In this document: in pieces, positions 53,244-61,828 of the stretch
Position numbering within the stretch: position 1 is the stretch's first letter
Layout of the letters: every line of letters starts with the position of its first letter
Source of the DNA: Botrimarina mediterranea
GTDB taxonomy: Bacteria > Planctomycetota > Planctomycetia > Pirellulales > Lacipirellulaceae
Direction: 5' to 3'
DNA length: 64,000 nucleotides
NCBI RefSeq assembly: GCF_007753265.1
Contig: NZ_CP036349.1
Location: 4,373,363 to 4,437,362, forward strand
Translations under genes and position numbers: made by a program
Notes under the pieces: model-generated
What the model was told of the DNA's origin: nothing
The model's input: only the letters and a program-made list of their open reading frames with translations
Databases searched by the model: none

Positions 53244-54194
53244 TCACTTCGCCCGCTTCACCCCCAACTTCTCCACCAGAACCGCGTCGATCAGCAGTTG
53301 CAGCGTGTGGTAGACGATCATCGGCAGGATCGCCAGCGGACCGAACTCCATCGCGACGCTCAACCCCACCGCCAGCGTCTTTTGGCTCCCGGAGACGGCG
53401 GCCGCCAGCATGTCGGCCCGCGGGGCGCCGATCGCCCGCGTCCCGTACCAAGCCAAGGCGAAGAGCACCACGTGCACCACGGCGGTGATGACGATCAGCA
53501 GCCCCCAGTCGACCAGCCGCAGCGTTGAGTCCGTCCCTGCTAGCAGCTCGCCGCAGCGGACGGCCCCGATCAGCACCATCAGCAACAGCCCCAACTGGGC
53601 GGTGAGGCTTAGTTGATGGCGATGCCGGTCGCACCACAACCGGCACGGCGACCAACCACGCATCGCCTGCGCCAGGCCGATCGGCAACACGACGTAAACC
53701 AGCATCTTGCCGGCAAGCTCAACCGCATCGACTTCGACGTTCTGCCCTTTACCGATCAGCAGCCACGCCCAGCCCGGCAGCGACACCACCGAAAGCAGAC
53801 TCGTGACAACGGTCACCATCAAGGCGATGGCGTCGTTGCCGCCGCCGCGGCGGGTCCAGACGGCGGCCGAGGCCATCGTGCACGGCGACAACGCGGCAAG
53901 CACCAAGCCGATCGCTAGCGGTTCGATCAAGGCCCGGCCCATCACCCACGCCAGCGGCCCCGCCGCGAGCGTGTTGACCGCCACCGCTATGCCGGTAGCC
54001 GCCACGGCGTGCCTCCCCGACAGCGAACGTCGCAGGTCGAGCGGCGCCGACATCAGCCACAGGATCACCGCCAACAGCGGGTGCTGCGGGATCGCCTCGG
54101 TGACGGGCCGCAGCGGCTGGTAGAACAGTGCGCCGCCGACGAGCGTCGCCCCGAGCGCCAGTAAGAACCACTGCTGCCGAGCGAACTTGGTCAC
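53244..54194 (-). CDS. BASS-family transporter (bile acid:sodium symporter-like, SLC10A7 type)
   Basis: A 316-residue inner-membrane protein with about ten hydrophobic helices. AIGLVLAALSPCTMASAAVWTRRGGGNDAIAL holds the P-C-T..S..V-x-T motif of the SBF-like group, and GSQKTLAVGLSVAMEF is the second conserved crossover motif. These match the SBF_like (SLC10A7) family rather than classical bile-acid carriers. Substrate unknown. The ATG overlaps the stop of the upstream lipoprotein gene by four bases, so translation is coupled. Confidence 0.82.
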   Translation of the reverse strand: MTKFARQQWFLLALGATLVGGALFYQPLRPVTEAIPQHPLLAVILWLMSAPLDLRRSLSGRHAVAATGIAVAVNTLAAGPLAWVMGRALIEPLAIGLVLAALSPCTMASAAVWTRRGGGNDAIALMVTVVTSLLSVVSLPGWAWLLIGKGQNVEVDAVELAGKMLVYVVLPIGLAQAMRGWSPCRLWCDRHRHQLSLTAQLGLLLMVLIGAVRCGELLAGTDSTLRLVDWGLLIVITAVVHVVLFALAWYGTRAIGAPRADMLAAAVSGSQKTLAVGLSVAMEFGPLAILPMIVYHTLQLLIDAVLVEKLGVKRAK

Positions 54195-56329
54195 GGCTCG
54201 TCCGCCGCGTCTTGATCGGCCTCGTCTCCCAACGCCTCCTCGGCGCCAACCGCCCGCTCCCGCAACCTCCGCGCCCGCAGTTTGGCGCCTGGGGCCATCG
54301 GGCCTTCAATCTTGTCGAGCACGTCCGCTGCCTCGTCGAGCTGATTGAGACCTTCGAGCGAGCGGGCCCTGAGTTGCTGCACTAGAGGCTTATACGGCGC
54401 GGCCGACGCATCGTCCATCGCCGGGTTGTCGAGCCAGTCGATGGCGACGCTGTAGGCGCCATCCTCGTACGACAGCAACGCTAGAAAGAGCGTCCCCAAC
54501 GTCCGCGCGGCGCGATAGATTTCTCGCTTCTCCTCCGGGACTTTCTGCTGCTCGAGACTCTTCTCGGAGGGTCGGACCTTGCGGCTCATGAAGTACCGCA
54601 GGGCCGCCTTGTGATCGTCGAGCGTTTCGTCGAGCACATTTCGCTTCACATCGGCCTCTTGGTGGACGCCGCGGAACTGCTGGAGCCGCCCGCGCCATAG
54701 CTGCGGCCGCCATGCGAACGGCAAGAAGTCACGCACCGCTTGCCGCCGCTCGGACGGCTTCGCCGCGAGCTTGTCAGCGAGCGTTTGGATCGGTTGCTGC
54801 CAGAGAACGACCTCGCCAACCCCCTTCACCTCGCCGAGTTGCTTGGCGACGCCATCGACGTCGACCGAGAGCGCCAGCGCGTCGTCACCCGACAGCTTTG
54901 TGTCGAGTTCGCTTGCGCGTCGAGTGAGCGAGAACGCATCGGCAACGACGCCAATACGCGCGTTCTTCATGGCCTCAGCGGTAAGCGGGTAGGACTCGTC
55001 TTCCAGGTCCAGTTTCCGCAGCAGCGCGTCGTCGGCTTGGACTTCGGCGAGCGTTGCGATCGCGCCCTCGTTGGCGCCGGGAAGCGGCGCCCCCAACACG
55101 GGGTCAAACAGCCGCAATTCGGTCCCCTCGACGACACCGACCAAGAGCCGTTCATCGCCGCCCTCGACGGGGACAGCAACGGCGACGGCCGTCAGATGCT
55201 GCTGTTGGCACAGTCCGGCGAAGACCCACACCCGACCCGCGGCGGTTGCCTGGGCATGCAGCATCATCTCCCAGGGCCAACGCGGCGGCGTTTGCGACGG
55301 CTCGACGAGTTGCACATTCAACGTCACCCAGTCGAACAGCGTCCTCGCCACCGCCAGCGGCGCAAGGTCGCCGCCCCGCGCCCAGCGTGACACATCCCGC
55401 TGCCAAGTCGCGCCTTGCACCAAGCGGCTCTCGTAGGGGCGGAAGTAACCCGTCGCTAGTTCGTCATCGGCGAGGTACGGCTCGAGGTCAACGCCGCTGG
55501 TAATCGACTCGGGGAGCGTCTCCAACAGCGTGGGTCGCTTCCAGGCGCCGGCGTCCGCCCGCTTGCCGGCGGCGCCGACTTGCCGCAGCCATTGATTCAA
55601 ACGCTCCGTCAGCTGTCCGAGCGACGCCTCGTCAGCGCTGGGGTGCCACTCCAGCGGCGGCTCGCGGCGAGCGACGTAAGCGCCCCACTCACGCTGGATC
55701 TCTTCCATCCGCGAATCGACGGTCCGCCAGACCTCGATCTTGCGCACCGCTTCATCCTCGTTGGGAAAACCGCCAACGATCAATAGCGAGTTGTCGTCGA
55801 GCACCTGAGCGACCGTCAAATCTATCGCGTCGAATGTCAGGACATCCACGTCCGCCGTCGAGTAGTCACGTTGCCCCGTGCGAATATCGACTTCGGCGGT
55901 GGCTTCTAGACGCTGCTGAGTCGCTTCGTCCGGCACACCGTAATACTTGACGATGTCGCCCGGCTTGACGTTCTTCCGAAACCCCGCATTTCCACGGGGG
56001 ACCGTAATCAGGTTGGCGGGCTCAAACGGCCCGTCGGGCCGACGACGCAGGATGCCCTGGATCTCTTCGCCGTCGGCGCTAGAACGCGCATCGAGCACCA
56101 CTGCCGGCGGCGTGAGCTCAAGCTGAGACGACTCGGGAAGCGTCCGCAGTTGGGCCACAATCGAGTCGAGCAAGCCGCGCGAGTCGCGCTGCGAGGCGGC
56201 GCCGGTATTGGGACGCTTTGCCGCCGGTCGCTTCGTCGGGCGACAGCCCAACGGCGTCAGCAGGCTGGCGGCGACGAGGCCCACGGCGGCGATTGCGGCG
56301 GTCGGGCGCCAGGGGTTCGCGAACTTCAT
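54191..56329 (-). CDS. Transglutaminase-like lipoprotein of unknown function
   Basis: A 712-residue protein with an N-terminal lipobox (VAASLLTPLGC), so likely anchored to a membrane. The central part has LAVARTLFDWVTLNVQLVEP and PWEMMLHAQATAAGRVWVFAGLCQQQ, which resemble the transglutaminase-like core in planctomycete proteins, but the catalytic Cys position reads Ala-Gly-Arg-Val-Trp and no Cys-His-Asp triad can be assigned. The C-terminal part is helical and TPR-like (AVAIDWLDNPAMDD..., QLRARSLEGLNQLDEAADVLDKI). Overlaps the downstream transporter gene. Confidence 0.65.
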   Translation of the reverse strand: MKFANPWRPTAAIAAVGLVAASLLTPLGCRPTKRPAAKRPNTGAASQRDSRGLLDSIVAQLRTLPESSQLELTPPAVVLDARSSADGEEIQGILRRRPDGPFEPANLITVPRGNAGFRKNVKPGDIVKYYGVPDEATQQRLEATAEVDIRTGQRDYSTADVDVLTFDAIDLTVAQVLDDNSLLIVGGFPNEDEAVRKIEVWRTVDSRMEEIQREWGAYVARREPPLEWHPSADEASLGQLTERLNQWLRQVGAAGKRADAGAWKRPTLLETLPESITSGVDLEPYLADDELATGYFRPYESRLVQGATWQRDVSRWARGGDLAPLAVARTLFDWVTLNVQLVEPSQTPPRWPWEMMLHAQATAAGRVWVFAGLCQQQHLTAVAVAVPVEGGDERLLVGVVEGTELRLFDPVLGAPLPGANEGAIATLAEVQADDALLRKLDLEDESYPLTAEAMKNARIGVVADAFSLTRRASELDTKLSGDDALALSVDVDGVAKQLGEVKGVGEVVLWQQPIQTLADKLAAKPSERRQAVRDFLPFAWRPQLWRGRLQQFRGVHQEADVKRNVLDETLDDHKAALRYFMSRKVRPSEKSLEQQKVPEEKREIYRAARTLGTLFLALLSYEDGAYSVAIDWLDNPAMDDASAAPYKPLVQQLRARSLEGLNQLDEAADVLDKIEGPMAPGAKLRARRLRERAVGAEEALGDEADQDAADEP

Positions 56330-56362
56330 GCCACCAGGGGGTCGGCGTCAAAGGGAAACTTC

Positions 56363-56468
56363 CTAGGGTGAGGGGCTAGGGACTGAGGGGGTAAACGGTT
56401 GAGGGAGACGAGCAAGCAGCGCCGTTTCTCTCCCTCAGCCCCTAGCCCCTCAGCCCCTAGTCCCTCTC
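56363..56468. repeat. CCCCTAGCCCCT simple-phrase inverted repeat between kdsA and the lipoprotein gene
   Basis: Left arm with GTGAGGGGCTAGGGACTGAGG phrases and right arm with CCCTCAGCCCCTAGCCCCTC phrases, around GGTTGAGGGAGACGAGCAAGC. It lies in the gap between two leftward genes. CCCCTACCCCTAGCCCC near 3313 is the same phrase in front of mdh. Confidence 0.7.
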
Positions 56469-56477
56469 TGAACCCCA

Positions 56478-57314
56478 TCATACGCCAGCCGCCTGCCGAA
56501 TCGCGAGGAGCCGCTCCACCAGCGCCGGCAACTTGTCGAGGGGGACCATGTTGGGCCCGTCGCTAGGCGAATCATCGGGGTTGGGGTGCGTCTCCAGGAA
56601 CACCGCATTCACGCCAACCGCCACCGCCGCCCGGGCGAGCGGCTCGACCATCTCACGCCGGCCCCCGGTAGCGCCACCGAGGCCGCCGGGCTCTTGGACG
56701 CTGTGCGTCGCGTCGTAAACGACTGGCACGCCGAGGGCTTGCATCTCGGGGATCGCCCGGAAGTCGTTCACCAGCCGGCCGTAGCCGAAGAACGTGCCCC
56801 GTTCGCATAGCAGCACGTCGCGGCAGCCCCCTTCGACGAGCTTGCCCACAACGTGCTTCATATCGCCCGGCGCCATGAACTGGCCTTTCTTGACGTTCAC
56901 CGGCCGCCCCGTCGCCGCACAGGCGATCAACAGGTCCGTCTGGCGGGCCAGGAACGCCGGCACCTGGAGCACGTCGCACGCCTGCCCCACGGCCGCCGCT
57001 TGGTGCGATTCGTGAACGTCGGTCGTCACCGGCAGGCCCGTCGCATCGCGGACCTTCTCCAGAATCCGCAGTCCCTCGTCCTGGCCAGGCCCGCGGTAGG
57101 CGCCCGAACTGGTGCGGTTCGCCTTGTCGAACGACGCCTTGAAGACCACCGGCACGCTCAGCCGTTGCGACATGGCGGCCAGCGACTCGGCGATCGAGAG
57201 CGTCAGCGCCTCGGTCTGGATCACGCACGGCCCGGCGATCAGCAGCAGAGGTTCCCCAGCGCCGCAGCGGTGCGGGCCAATCGTAGCGACGGTGTTCGGC
57301 TTCTCTGTGGCCAT
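56478..57314 (-). CDS. kdsA: KDO-8-phosphate synthase (2-dehydro-3-deoxyphosphooctonate aldolase)
   Basis: A 278-residue enzyme joining PEP and arabinose 5-phosphate to KDO 8-phosphate for lipopolysaccharide core. Motifs are [55 protein letters not shown] and [13 protein letters not shown]. The C-terminal [16 protein letters not shown] is characteristic. ATG 57314 is preceded by AGGAGGAGG, an unusually strong ribosome-binding site; the open frame further upstream is ignored. The N-x-x-C metal-site Cys is not obvious, so metal dependence is undetermined. Confidence 0.95.
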   Translation of the reverse strand: MATEKPNTVATIGPHRCGAGEPLLLIAGPCVIQTEALTLSIAESLAAMSQRLSVPVVFKASFDKANRTSSGAYRGPGQDEGLRILEKVRDATGLPVTTDVHESHQAAAVGQACDVLQVPAFLARQTDLLIACAATGRPVNVKKGQFMAPGDMKHVVGKLVEGGCRDVLLCERGTFFGYGRLVNDFRAIPEMQALGVPVVYDATHSVQEPGGLGGATGGRREMVEPLARAAVAVGVNAVFLETHPNPDDSPSDGPNMVPLDKLPALVERLLAIRQAAGV

Positions 57315-57805
57315 CGGGCCCCTCCTCCTTGAGCGGTAAGTGCGGCACGCAACGGCCGCCCTGCTGCAAGAGTTGGTAAGGCGCCCGCCGCAGCGGATCA
57401 ATGGCGCCCCAGGCAACAAGGCGAGCCGGCGACGTGAGTCGTCGGTGGGAAGCGGGTATCCGACGCGCACCGACGACTCACGTCGCCGGCTCGCCGTCAC
57501 ACTGTAATTGAGCCCTCGTGTAGCGTCTCGCCACAGCCGAGTAGCGCGATCTTGAAACGCCGCAGCGAAGCCGACGCCGCGAATCCCAGCTTGAGACTGC
57601 CGCCAAACACCGCAATCCGTTCACTCGCAACGGCTTACGGCATTCCCAGATCGGGACGCCCTACCCTGCCCCAGCGGCACGGGGACTGCAACTACCGACC
57701 GTTGGCCCGCGTGGCCTCGGAGGAACGGTGTGAGGACGGCTTGATTGCCCCTGGCCGTCGTCACGGAGTCGGTGTGTCGCCGGCTCCTCCGAGGTCACGC
57801 TTTTT
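57315..57805. other. 491-base gap between kdsA and the cyclophilin gene
   Basis: The largest protein-free stretch in the window. It holds the perfect 28-bp inverted repeat at 57420-57495, small potential hairpins (CCGTT..AACGG near 57617-57633; CCCC..GGGG near 57669-57684) and the stem with U-tract at 57709-57807. An 85-codon rightward ORF here has no coding features. Confidence 0.6.
57420..57495. repeat. Perfect 28-bp inverted repeat, 20-base loop
   Basis: Arms 57420-57447 and 57468-57495 are exact reverse complements (GGCGAGCCGGCGACGTGAGT...). The outer core GGCGAGCCGG is shared with 53136-53202. No T-tract follows on either side. Confidence 0.9.
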
Positions 57806-57807
57806 TT
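57709..57807 (+). terminator. Rightward stem with internal hairpin and T7: intrinsic terminator or 3' end of a structured RNA
   Basis: Outer arms 57709-57724 (GCGTGGCCTCGGAGGA) and 57785-57800 pair over 16 positions with one G-U. An inner hairpin (57730-57740 with 57754-57764, one mismatch in 11) sits inside. Seven Ts follow at once (57801-57807). This has the shape of an intrinsic terminator read rightward, but no rightward gene lies between the kdsA start and here. It is therefore the likely 3' end of an unannotated RNA, or a bidirectional element at the end of the leftward cyclophilin gene. Confidence 0.6.
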
Positions 57808-58867
57808 AGGCTCGGCGGCGGCATCCCGCGCCGAGCAGCGCCATCGCGACGATCGCCGCCGAGGTCGGCTCGGGGACCGTTACCGCTTGCCCGGCGGCCG
57901 CCATCGAATCACGCCACACGGTGTAGTCCGCCGCATTGACGACACCATCGCCGTTGCCGTCAGCGTCGAGGGTGAGCGTCGATCCGTAGAGGGTCTGCCA
58001 CCACAGGAAATCAGCGTTCGAGATATCGCCGTCCCGGTTGTAGTCGCCGGGCAATTGTGAGCGTAACACGCCCTGCCCGAGATTCGCCTGCCAGATCGCC
58101 AAATCGTCTTCATCGACGTTGGAATCACCGTCCGCGTCGGCAGCTAGATTGTCCTGATTAATCGAGGCGGATTCCCAGACATCACGGTCAGCTTGGTTGA
58201 CGATCCCGTCATTGTTGAAGTCCCCCGGCTGCAGTGAGATTTCAATGGTCTCGTACAGGGTGACGAGCGTCGTGCCATTGACGAGCGGCGTCGTGGCCTC
58301 GTAGCTGCCCGCCTTCTGCGGGTAAGTGTCTTGAAGCTGGTTGACGTAAGGCACTTGGCTAAACCAGTCGAAGCCCTCGGTGATCTGCCCGTAGATCGTA
58401 TAGGGCCCCGGATCAAAGCCGCCCGCGTTGTTGGTGACGTTGAAGAACCACTGGGCCGTGGCACTATCGGGATGGGCTGTACGCGCGGCGGCGAGGCTGC
58501 CCGGTGTGTTGGACAGTCCGTTAGAGGCGTTGAACTCGTTCTTGATCTGCTTGAACGGCGTTACGGGTTGGCTGACAAGGTTGTTGATCGTCGGCGCCGC
58601 GGGGACGGTGAAGCCGCCCCCCTGGACGAACTTCGCGGCACCGGCCTCGACCCGGTGGACGAACGTATTGTCGTACCGGTTAGAGTCAACGTAGAGCATG
58701 AAGTTCGCGACGTGACGCGGCGAGTCGGCGCCATAGAGCTCGACCTCAATCGGGCCGTAGTTCCAGTACATCCGCACTTTGTGCGTCGGAGTCGCCGCTG
58801 AGGCGGACAACGAGGCCAGCGTCGCAGCCAAGCCCAGGAGGCTTGCTAAGTGAAATCCGCCGCTCAT
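57806..58867 (-). CDS. Exported cyclophilin-type peptidyl-prolyl isomerase with dockerin-like repeats and PEP-CTERM
   Basis: A 353-residue protein: signal peptide (LLGLAATLASLSASA), then a cyclophilin domain (about 30-200) with GPIEVELYGADSPRHVANFMLYV, NTFVHRV and the GSLAAART/QWFFNV segment. Next are calcium-binding dockerin-type loops (GDFNNDGIVNQADRDVWE, DADGDSNVDEDDLAIWQ, GDYNRDGDISNADF, DADGNGDGVVNAADYTVW). The C-terminus VPEPTSAAIVAMALLGAGCRRR is PEP-CTERM. The active-site Arg/Phe set of cyclophilins is only partly visible (QGGGFT), so activity is unproven. The ATG overlaps the stop of an upstream 70-codon ORF. Confidence 0.88.
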   Translation of the reverse strand: MSGGFHLASLLGLAATLASLSASAATPTHKVRMYWNYGPIEVELYGADSPRHVANFMLYVDSNRYDNTFVHRVEAGAAKFVQGGGFTVPAAPTINNLVSQPVTPFKQIKNEFNASNGLSNTPGSLAAARTAHPDSATAQWFFNVTNNAGGFDPGPYTIYGQITEGFDWFSQVPYVNQLQDTYPQKAGSYEATTPLVNGTTLVTLYETIEISLQPGDFNNDGIVNQADRDVWESASINQDNLAADADGDSNVDEDDLAIWQANLGQGVLRSQLPGDYNRDGDISNADFLWWQTLYGSTLTLDADGNGDGVVNAADYTVWRDSMAAAGQAVTVPEPTSAAIVAMALLGAGCRRRA

Positions 58868-59076
58868 GTGAAGCCGCCTGTCTCAACTCGAAAGGGATTC
58901 CGATACCATCCGCTCGGGAACGGTTCGTCCCCAAGCCAGTAGTCTATTTCCCCCGGCAAATAAGGGCGACCATTCCGTATCGATTGGGGCCGATTCGTGC
59001 CGTAGTTGTAACGTCCGATCCATCTGGCGCAGTCGGCAGAACTGCTAGGACACCTAGTACTCGCCTGAGGCGTCAC
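58864..59076 (-). CDS. Possible 70-residue ORF coupled to the cyclophilin gene
   Basis: A GTG-started frame whose TGA overlaps the cyclophilin ATG (ATGA). The predicted product is rich in aromatic residues and Gly/Pro (RYNYGTNRPQSIRNGRPYLP, DYWLGDEPFPSGWYRNPF), unlike the Arg/Ser/Ala-rich shadows elsewhere. It has no signal peptide or known motif. It could be a gene remnant rather than a gene; overlap with the upstream 97-residue ORF is 23 bases. Confidence 0.35.
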   Translation of the reverse strand: MTPQASTRCPSSSADCARWIGRYNYGTNRPQSIRNGRPYLPGEIDYWLGDEPFPSGWYRNPFRVETGGFT

Positions 59077-59347
59077 GGGGGGAAATGCCGAGATGGACCG
59101 TGCTGCAGGTGGCCTTCGCCGCTCCGGTTAGGCGGAGTTCATTCGCTAGCCGTAGCCTTTCTGTCACGTCATGCCGGGTCGGAGACACGTCGAGCGGCTC
59201 GCCGTTCAGCTCGACCGCCTCGACCGCGCCATCCCATACGAGCCAGACCCGTTCACCCCCCTCCAGGCCGGTGGGCTTATTGAAACGCCGCACGGAGACG
59301 CCGCCCCCCTCGTGTCGCCAGGCAGCTCGTAGTCGGATGACATGCAT
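59054..59347 (-). CDS. Small protein resembling a carbohydrate-binding beta-sandwich
   Basis: A 97-residue soluble ORF with alternating beta-type pattern: VIRLRAAWRHEGGGVSVRRFNKP, ERVWLVWDGAVEAVELNGEPL, and HDVTERLRLANELRLTG. This looks like the N-terminal sugar-binding domain of glycoside hydrolase family 2 on its own. ATG 59347. No catalytic domain follows. Related single-domain small proteins exist in planctomycetes as far as I recall, but I cannot confirm a family. Confidence 0.6.
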   Translation of the reverse strand: MHVIRLRAAWRHEGGGVSVRRFNKPTGLEGGERVWLVWDGAVEAVELNGEPLDVSPTRHDVTERLRLANELRLTGAAKATCSTVHLGISPRDASGEY

Positions 59348-59444
59348 TGGTGGAGGCCGATTCCTGCTAACGGGGGGCAGTTAGAGACGGGGGACGAGGG
59401 AATTCCAGTTCGCAGCGCTCATCCTAGCCTCTAGCCTCTCAACG

Positions 59445-61658
59445 TCATTCCGGCACAAACGATTCCTTGACCCGCACCTCACGGATCTGTCGGCTGTCAC
59501 GCTCGTAAGCACGGAGCGACACCTGCAAGCCACGCAGCGCCGCATCGTAAGGGGGACGCGTTTCACGCTCAGCGAAGTCGTCGGGGCCGTATAGCGCGAT
59601 GTCGGCGGCGTTGTCAACGAGACGGGGGTCGCCGGCAATGGTGGGGTCCGGGTCGTCCAAGCCATTGGCCCCCTCGTCAACCGTAGGCCTGCCGTTCGGG
59701 CCGCTGTCGCGATCCTGATTGATCCCATCGTTCTCGTAATGCCAACTCCACGTGTCGTAGTTCGCGTACAACGTCGTAAGTGGAGCTGCGGTGGAGGTTG
59801 GTTGACTTGGCAATCGAACGAACCCATCGCGCCAGAATTGCGGAGCGATCGGGGCAACCAGGTTGAGGGCCCCTACGGGTAGCAGAGGATCGCCCGTGTA
59901 ACGCTGGCTGACACCGAAGGCAGGCGAACGCTTTCCATAACCAAGATCGACGTAGGCGCCCTGACTCTCGAATGTATCAATTGCAACATCGCCATTGGCA
60001 GCCGGCCCATTGGCATCGGTCAATATCGCCGCAGGCCACGCCGGATCGTTGGGACCTACGATAAGAAAGTCCGTGCCGGAAGCAATTCGGTAGATCGGCG
60101 CGCCCGGGTCGTAGACTTTCAAGTCGAATGCCAAAGCGTCTGTCATCATCACGTCCTCGCCACGCCGGCTCCCGCCGAGCGGAACAAGACCTCTCGTGAC
60201 GTGAACCACTTGATTCACTTCATTTAGCACTGCCCGCGCTGTGCATGGTGATGCGGTAGAGTAATTCACGAGGGCGAACGGACGCGCACCGTAAACTCGA
60301 TCCATCGATGTCGTCTCGGTGTCTGACGGCTCGTAGGCGACCACTGCATAGCCGCCTCCAAGAGCGGCAGGCAGACCCGCCACGACTGTTTGAAACTCTG
60401 CGCCTTCTGCTGGATTCCCGATCTCAGGATCGGAAACGAAGAGCACATCCGAAACGGAATTGGGCGTTACTCCTCCCGATGCCAATGCGAACGGGTAGTA
60501 GCGATCGATCGTGCCGTAAGCCGCGGCGATGCCAATGTAGCCATGATGCTCGTAGCGATTCTCTCGTTCTGTTAGATCGCCGAGCGTATTGGATTTGAGC
60601 ACCCACCTGCCGGGCTCTGTATTACTGCTTGGCAACAGTGGGTCCCATTCAAGCCGCACCGACAGGTCGTAACGCTCTTGGAAACTGATGAGACAGGCAA
60701 TCGCTTGGGAAACGTCGGTGCGGTCCACATCAGGCGGAAGGACTCGCACCGCCCCCGGGCCCGCCAACACGCCCGCGACGTTACCCGGATTCGTATCGAC
60801 TCCGCCAGGAATCACATCGATCCCATAATCCACGTCCGGCAGAATCAACAACGCCCGTCGATAAATAGTCCGATAGCCCGGCTCGCCGAATGCGAACGTG
60901 CGGTTCGGGTCGACCGGGTTCTCCAGCGCGTACCACACCACCTCGGCAAGCGGCGACTCAATCTCTTCGTTTCCCCAGTTGGCAAAGGCAGCCGCACTGG
61001 GCGACGCGTTCCCCGAGCGAATCGGGATCCTGCCGACGAACGGCTCCTCCTCATTACGCACCGTGAGCATCAGCGTGTCGTCGCCGTCGCCGAGGCCGCG
61101 GCCGTCGGTAGGTGTGTTCTCCAGCGACGTGCCCGGGCCGATCGGCGTGTTGGAGCCGATCACAAGGCCGTGACCGGTGAAGTCGTTCGCCGGCGTGCCG
61201 CCCAGGTTACTCCCCGGCAGCGACGAGAGCGCCAGTTCAATGCCCGGCACATTGCCGATCGGATCGGGAACGCCGTCGCCGTCGCCGTCGAACAACCACG
61301 GCGTCGGGTAGTAGTCGTTCTGAGGCCCTTCAATGATCTCGATATAACCGACGTTTGACTCGGGCCGTTGCCACGGCACCGCGGGGCACGTTGCGCCGGC
61401 CAAGTCACGGGCGAGCGTCTCGCGCACGTTGCGCAGCGCCGACGACATCTCGATTGTCGCCCGCCGCCGCGTCACGCTGTTCGAAACGTTGGCGAACACC
61501 GTCACCACCGCCGCCATGATCAGCAGCGTGATCGCCATCGCCACCAGCATCTCGACGATGGTGAGCGCCGTGGGCGGTGGGCAGTGGGCGGTGGGCAGAC
61601 GGCGATTAACGGCGCCGGCGCGCGCCGTGAGCGGGTTGGACGGATGGAGTAACTTCAC
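59445..61658 (-). CDS. PulJ/GspJ-like pseudopilin-type protein
   Basis: A 737-residue protein with a prepilin N-terminal methylation motif: TALTIVEMLVAMAITLLIMAAV (consensus [G/A]-[F/L]T[L/I]-E). The Glu at the +5 position and the hydrophobic helix are clear, followed by VFANVSNSVTRRRATIEM. The large C-terminal part is beta-rich with calcium-loop-like segments (DGDGDGVPD). Such large pseudopilin-like proteins are typical of planctomycetes. The leader before the cleavage site is about 32 residues and is encoded partly by a GGGCGGT repeat (61571-61602). Confidence 0.82.
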   Translation of the reverse strand: MKLLHPSNPLTARAGAVNRRLPTAHCPPPTALTIVEMLVAMAITLLIMAAVVTVFANVSNSVTRRRATIEMSSALRNVRETLARDLAGATCPAVPWQRPESNVGYIEIIEGPQNDYYPTPWLFDGDGDGVPDPIGNVPGIELALSSLPGSNLGGTPANDFTGHGLVIGSNTPIGPGTSLENTPTDGRGLGDGDDTLMLTVRNEEEPFVGRIPIRSGNASPSAAAFANWGNEEIESPLAEVVWYALENPVDPNRTFAFGEPGYRTIYRRALLILPDVDYGIDVIPGGVDTNPGNVAGVLAGPGAVRVLPPDVDRTDVSQAIACLISFQERYDLSVRLEWDPLLPSSNTEPGRWVLKSNTLGDLTERENRYEHHGYIGIAAAYGTIDRYYPFALASGGVTPNSVSDVLFVSDPEIGNPAEGAEFQTVVAGLPAALGGGYAVVAYEPSDTETTSMDRVYGARPFALVNYSTASPCTARAVLNEVNQVVHVTRGLVPLGGSRRGEDVMMTDALAFDLKVYDPGAPIYRIASGTDFLIVGPNDPAWPAAILTDANGPAANGDVAIDTFESQGAYVDLGYGKRSPAFGVSQRYTGDPLLPVGALNLVAPIAPQFWRDGFVRLPSQPTSTAAPLTTLYANYDTWSWHYENDGINQDRDSGPNGRPTVDEGANGLDDPDPTIAGDPRLVDNAADIALYGPDDFAERETRPPYDAALRGLQVSLRAYERDSRQIREVRVKESFVPE
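61571..61602. repeat. GTGGGCGGTGGGCAG simple repeat inside the pseudopilin leader
   Basis: TGGGCGGTGGGCAGTGGGCG and further units. On the minus strand it encodes LPTAHCPPPTA just before the prepilin cleavage site. Its phrase type is like the intergenic simple-phrase repeats, but here it lies within the coding sequence. Confidence 0.6.
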
Positions 61659-61828
61659 TCGGTGGCTTCTCCGGCCGCTTTTCGCGACGAGTTGGGCCCA
61701 GGCGCAAAAGGCCCCTGAAGCGGCCCAGGCCCATTCATTGCAACACGCCGTAACGTATTGGTCAAGAAAGAGTTAGGCTAACGCCAAGTGGGAAGTCAGA
61801 AGTGGGAAGTTGGATTGCGCACCAAGTG

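Noticed and set aside
57600-57807. SRP RNA, because CCGCAATCCG near 57610 recalls a conserved SRP RNA segment
   Set aside because: The conserved GGTCCGGAAGGAAGCAGC loop is absent on both strands.
57552-57809. 85-codon rightward ORF in the kdsA-cyclophilin gap
   Set aside because: Translation is Arg/Pro-rich with no start signal or motif, and it runs through the terminator-like stem. A non-coding RNA explains the region better.
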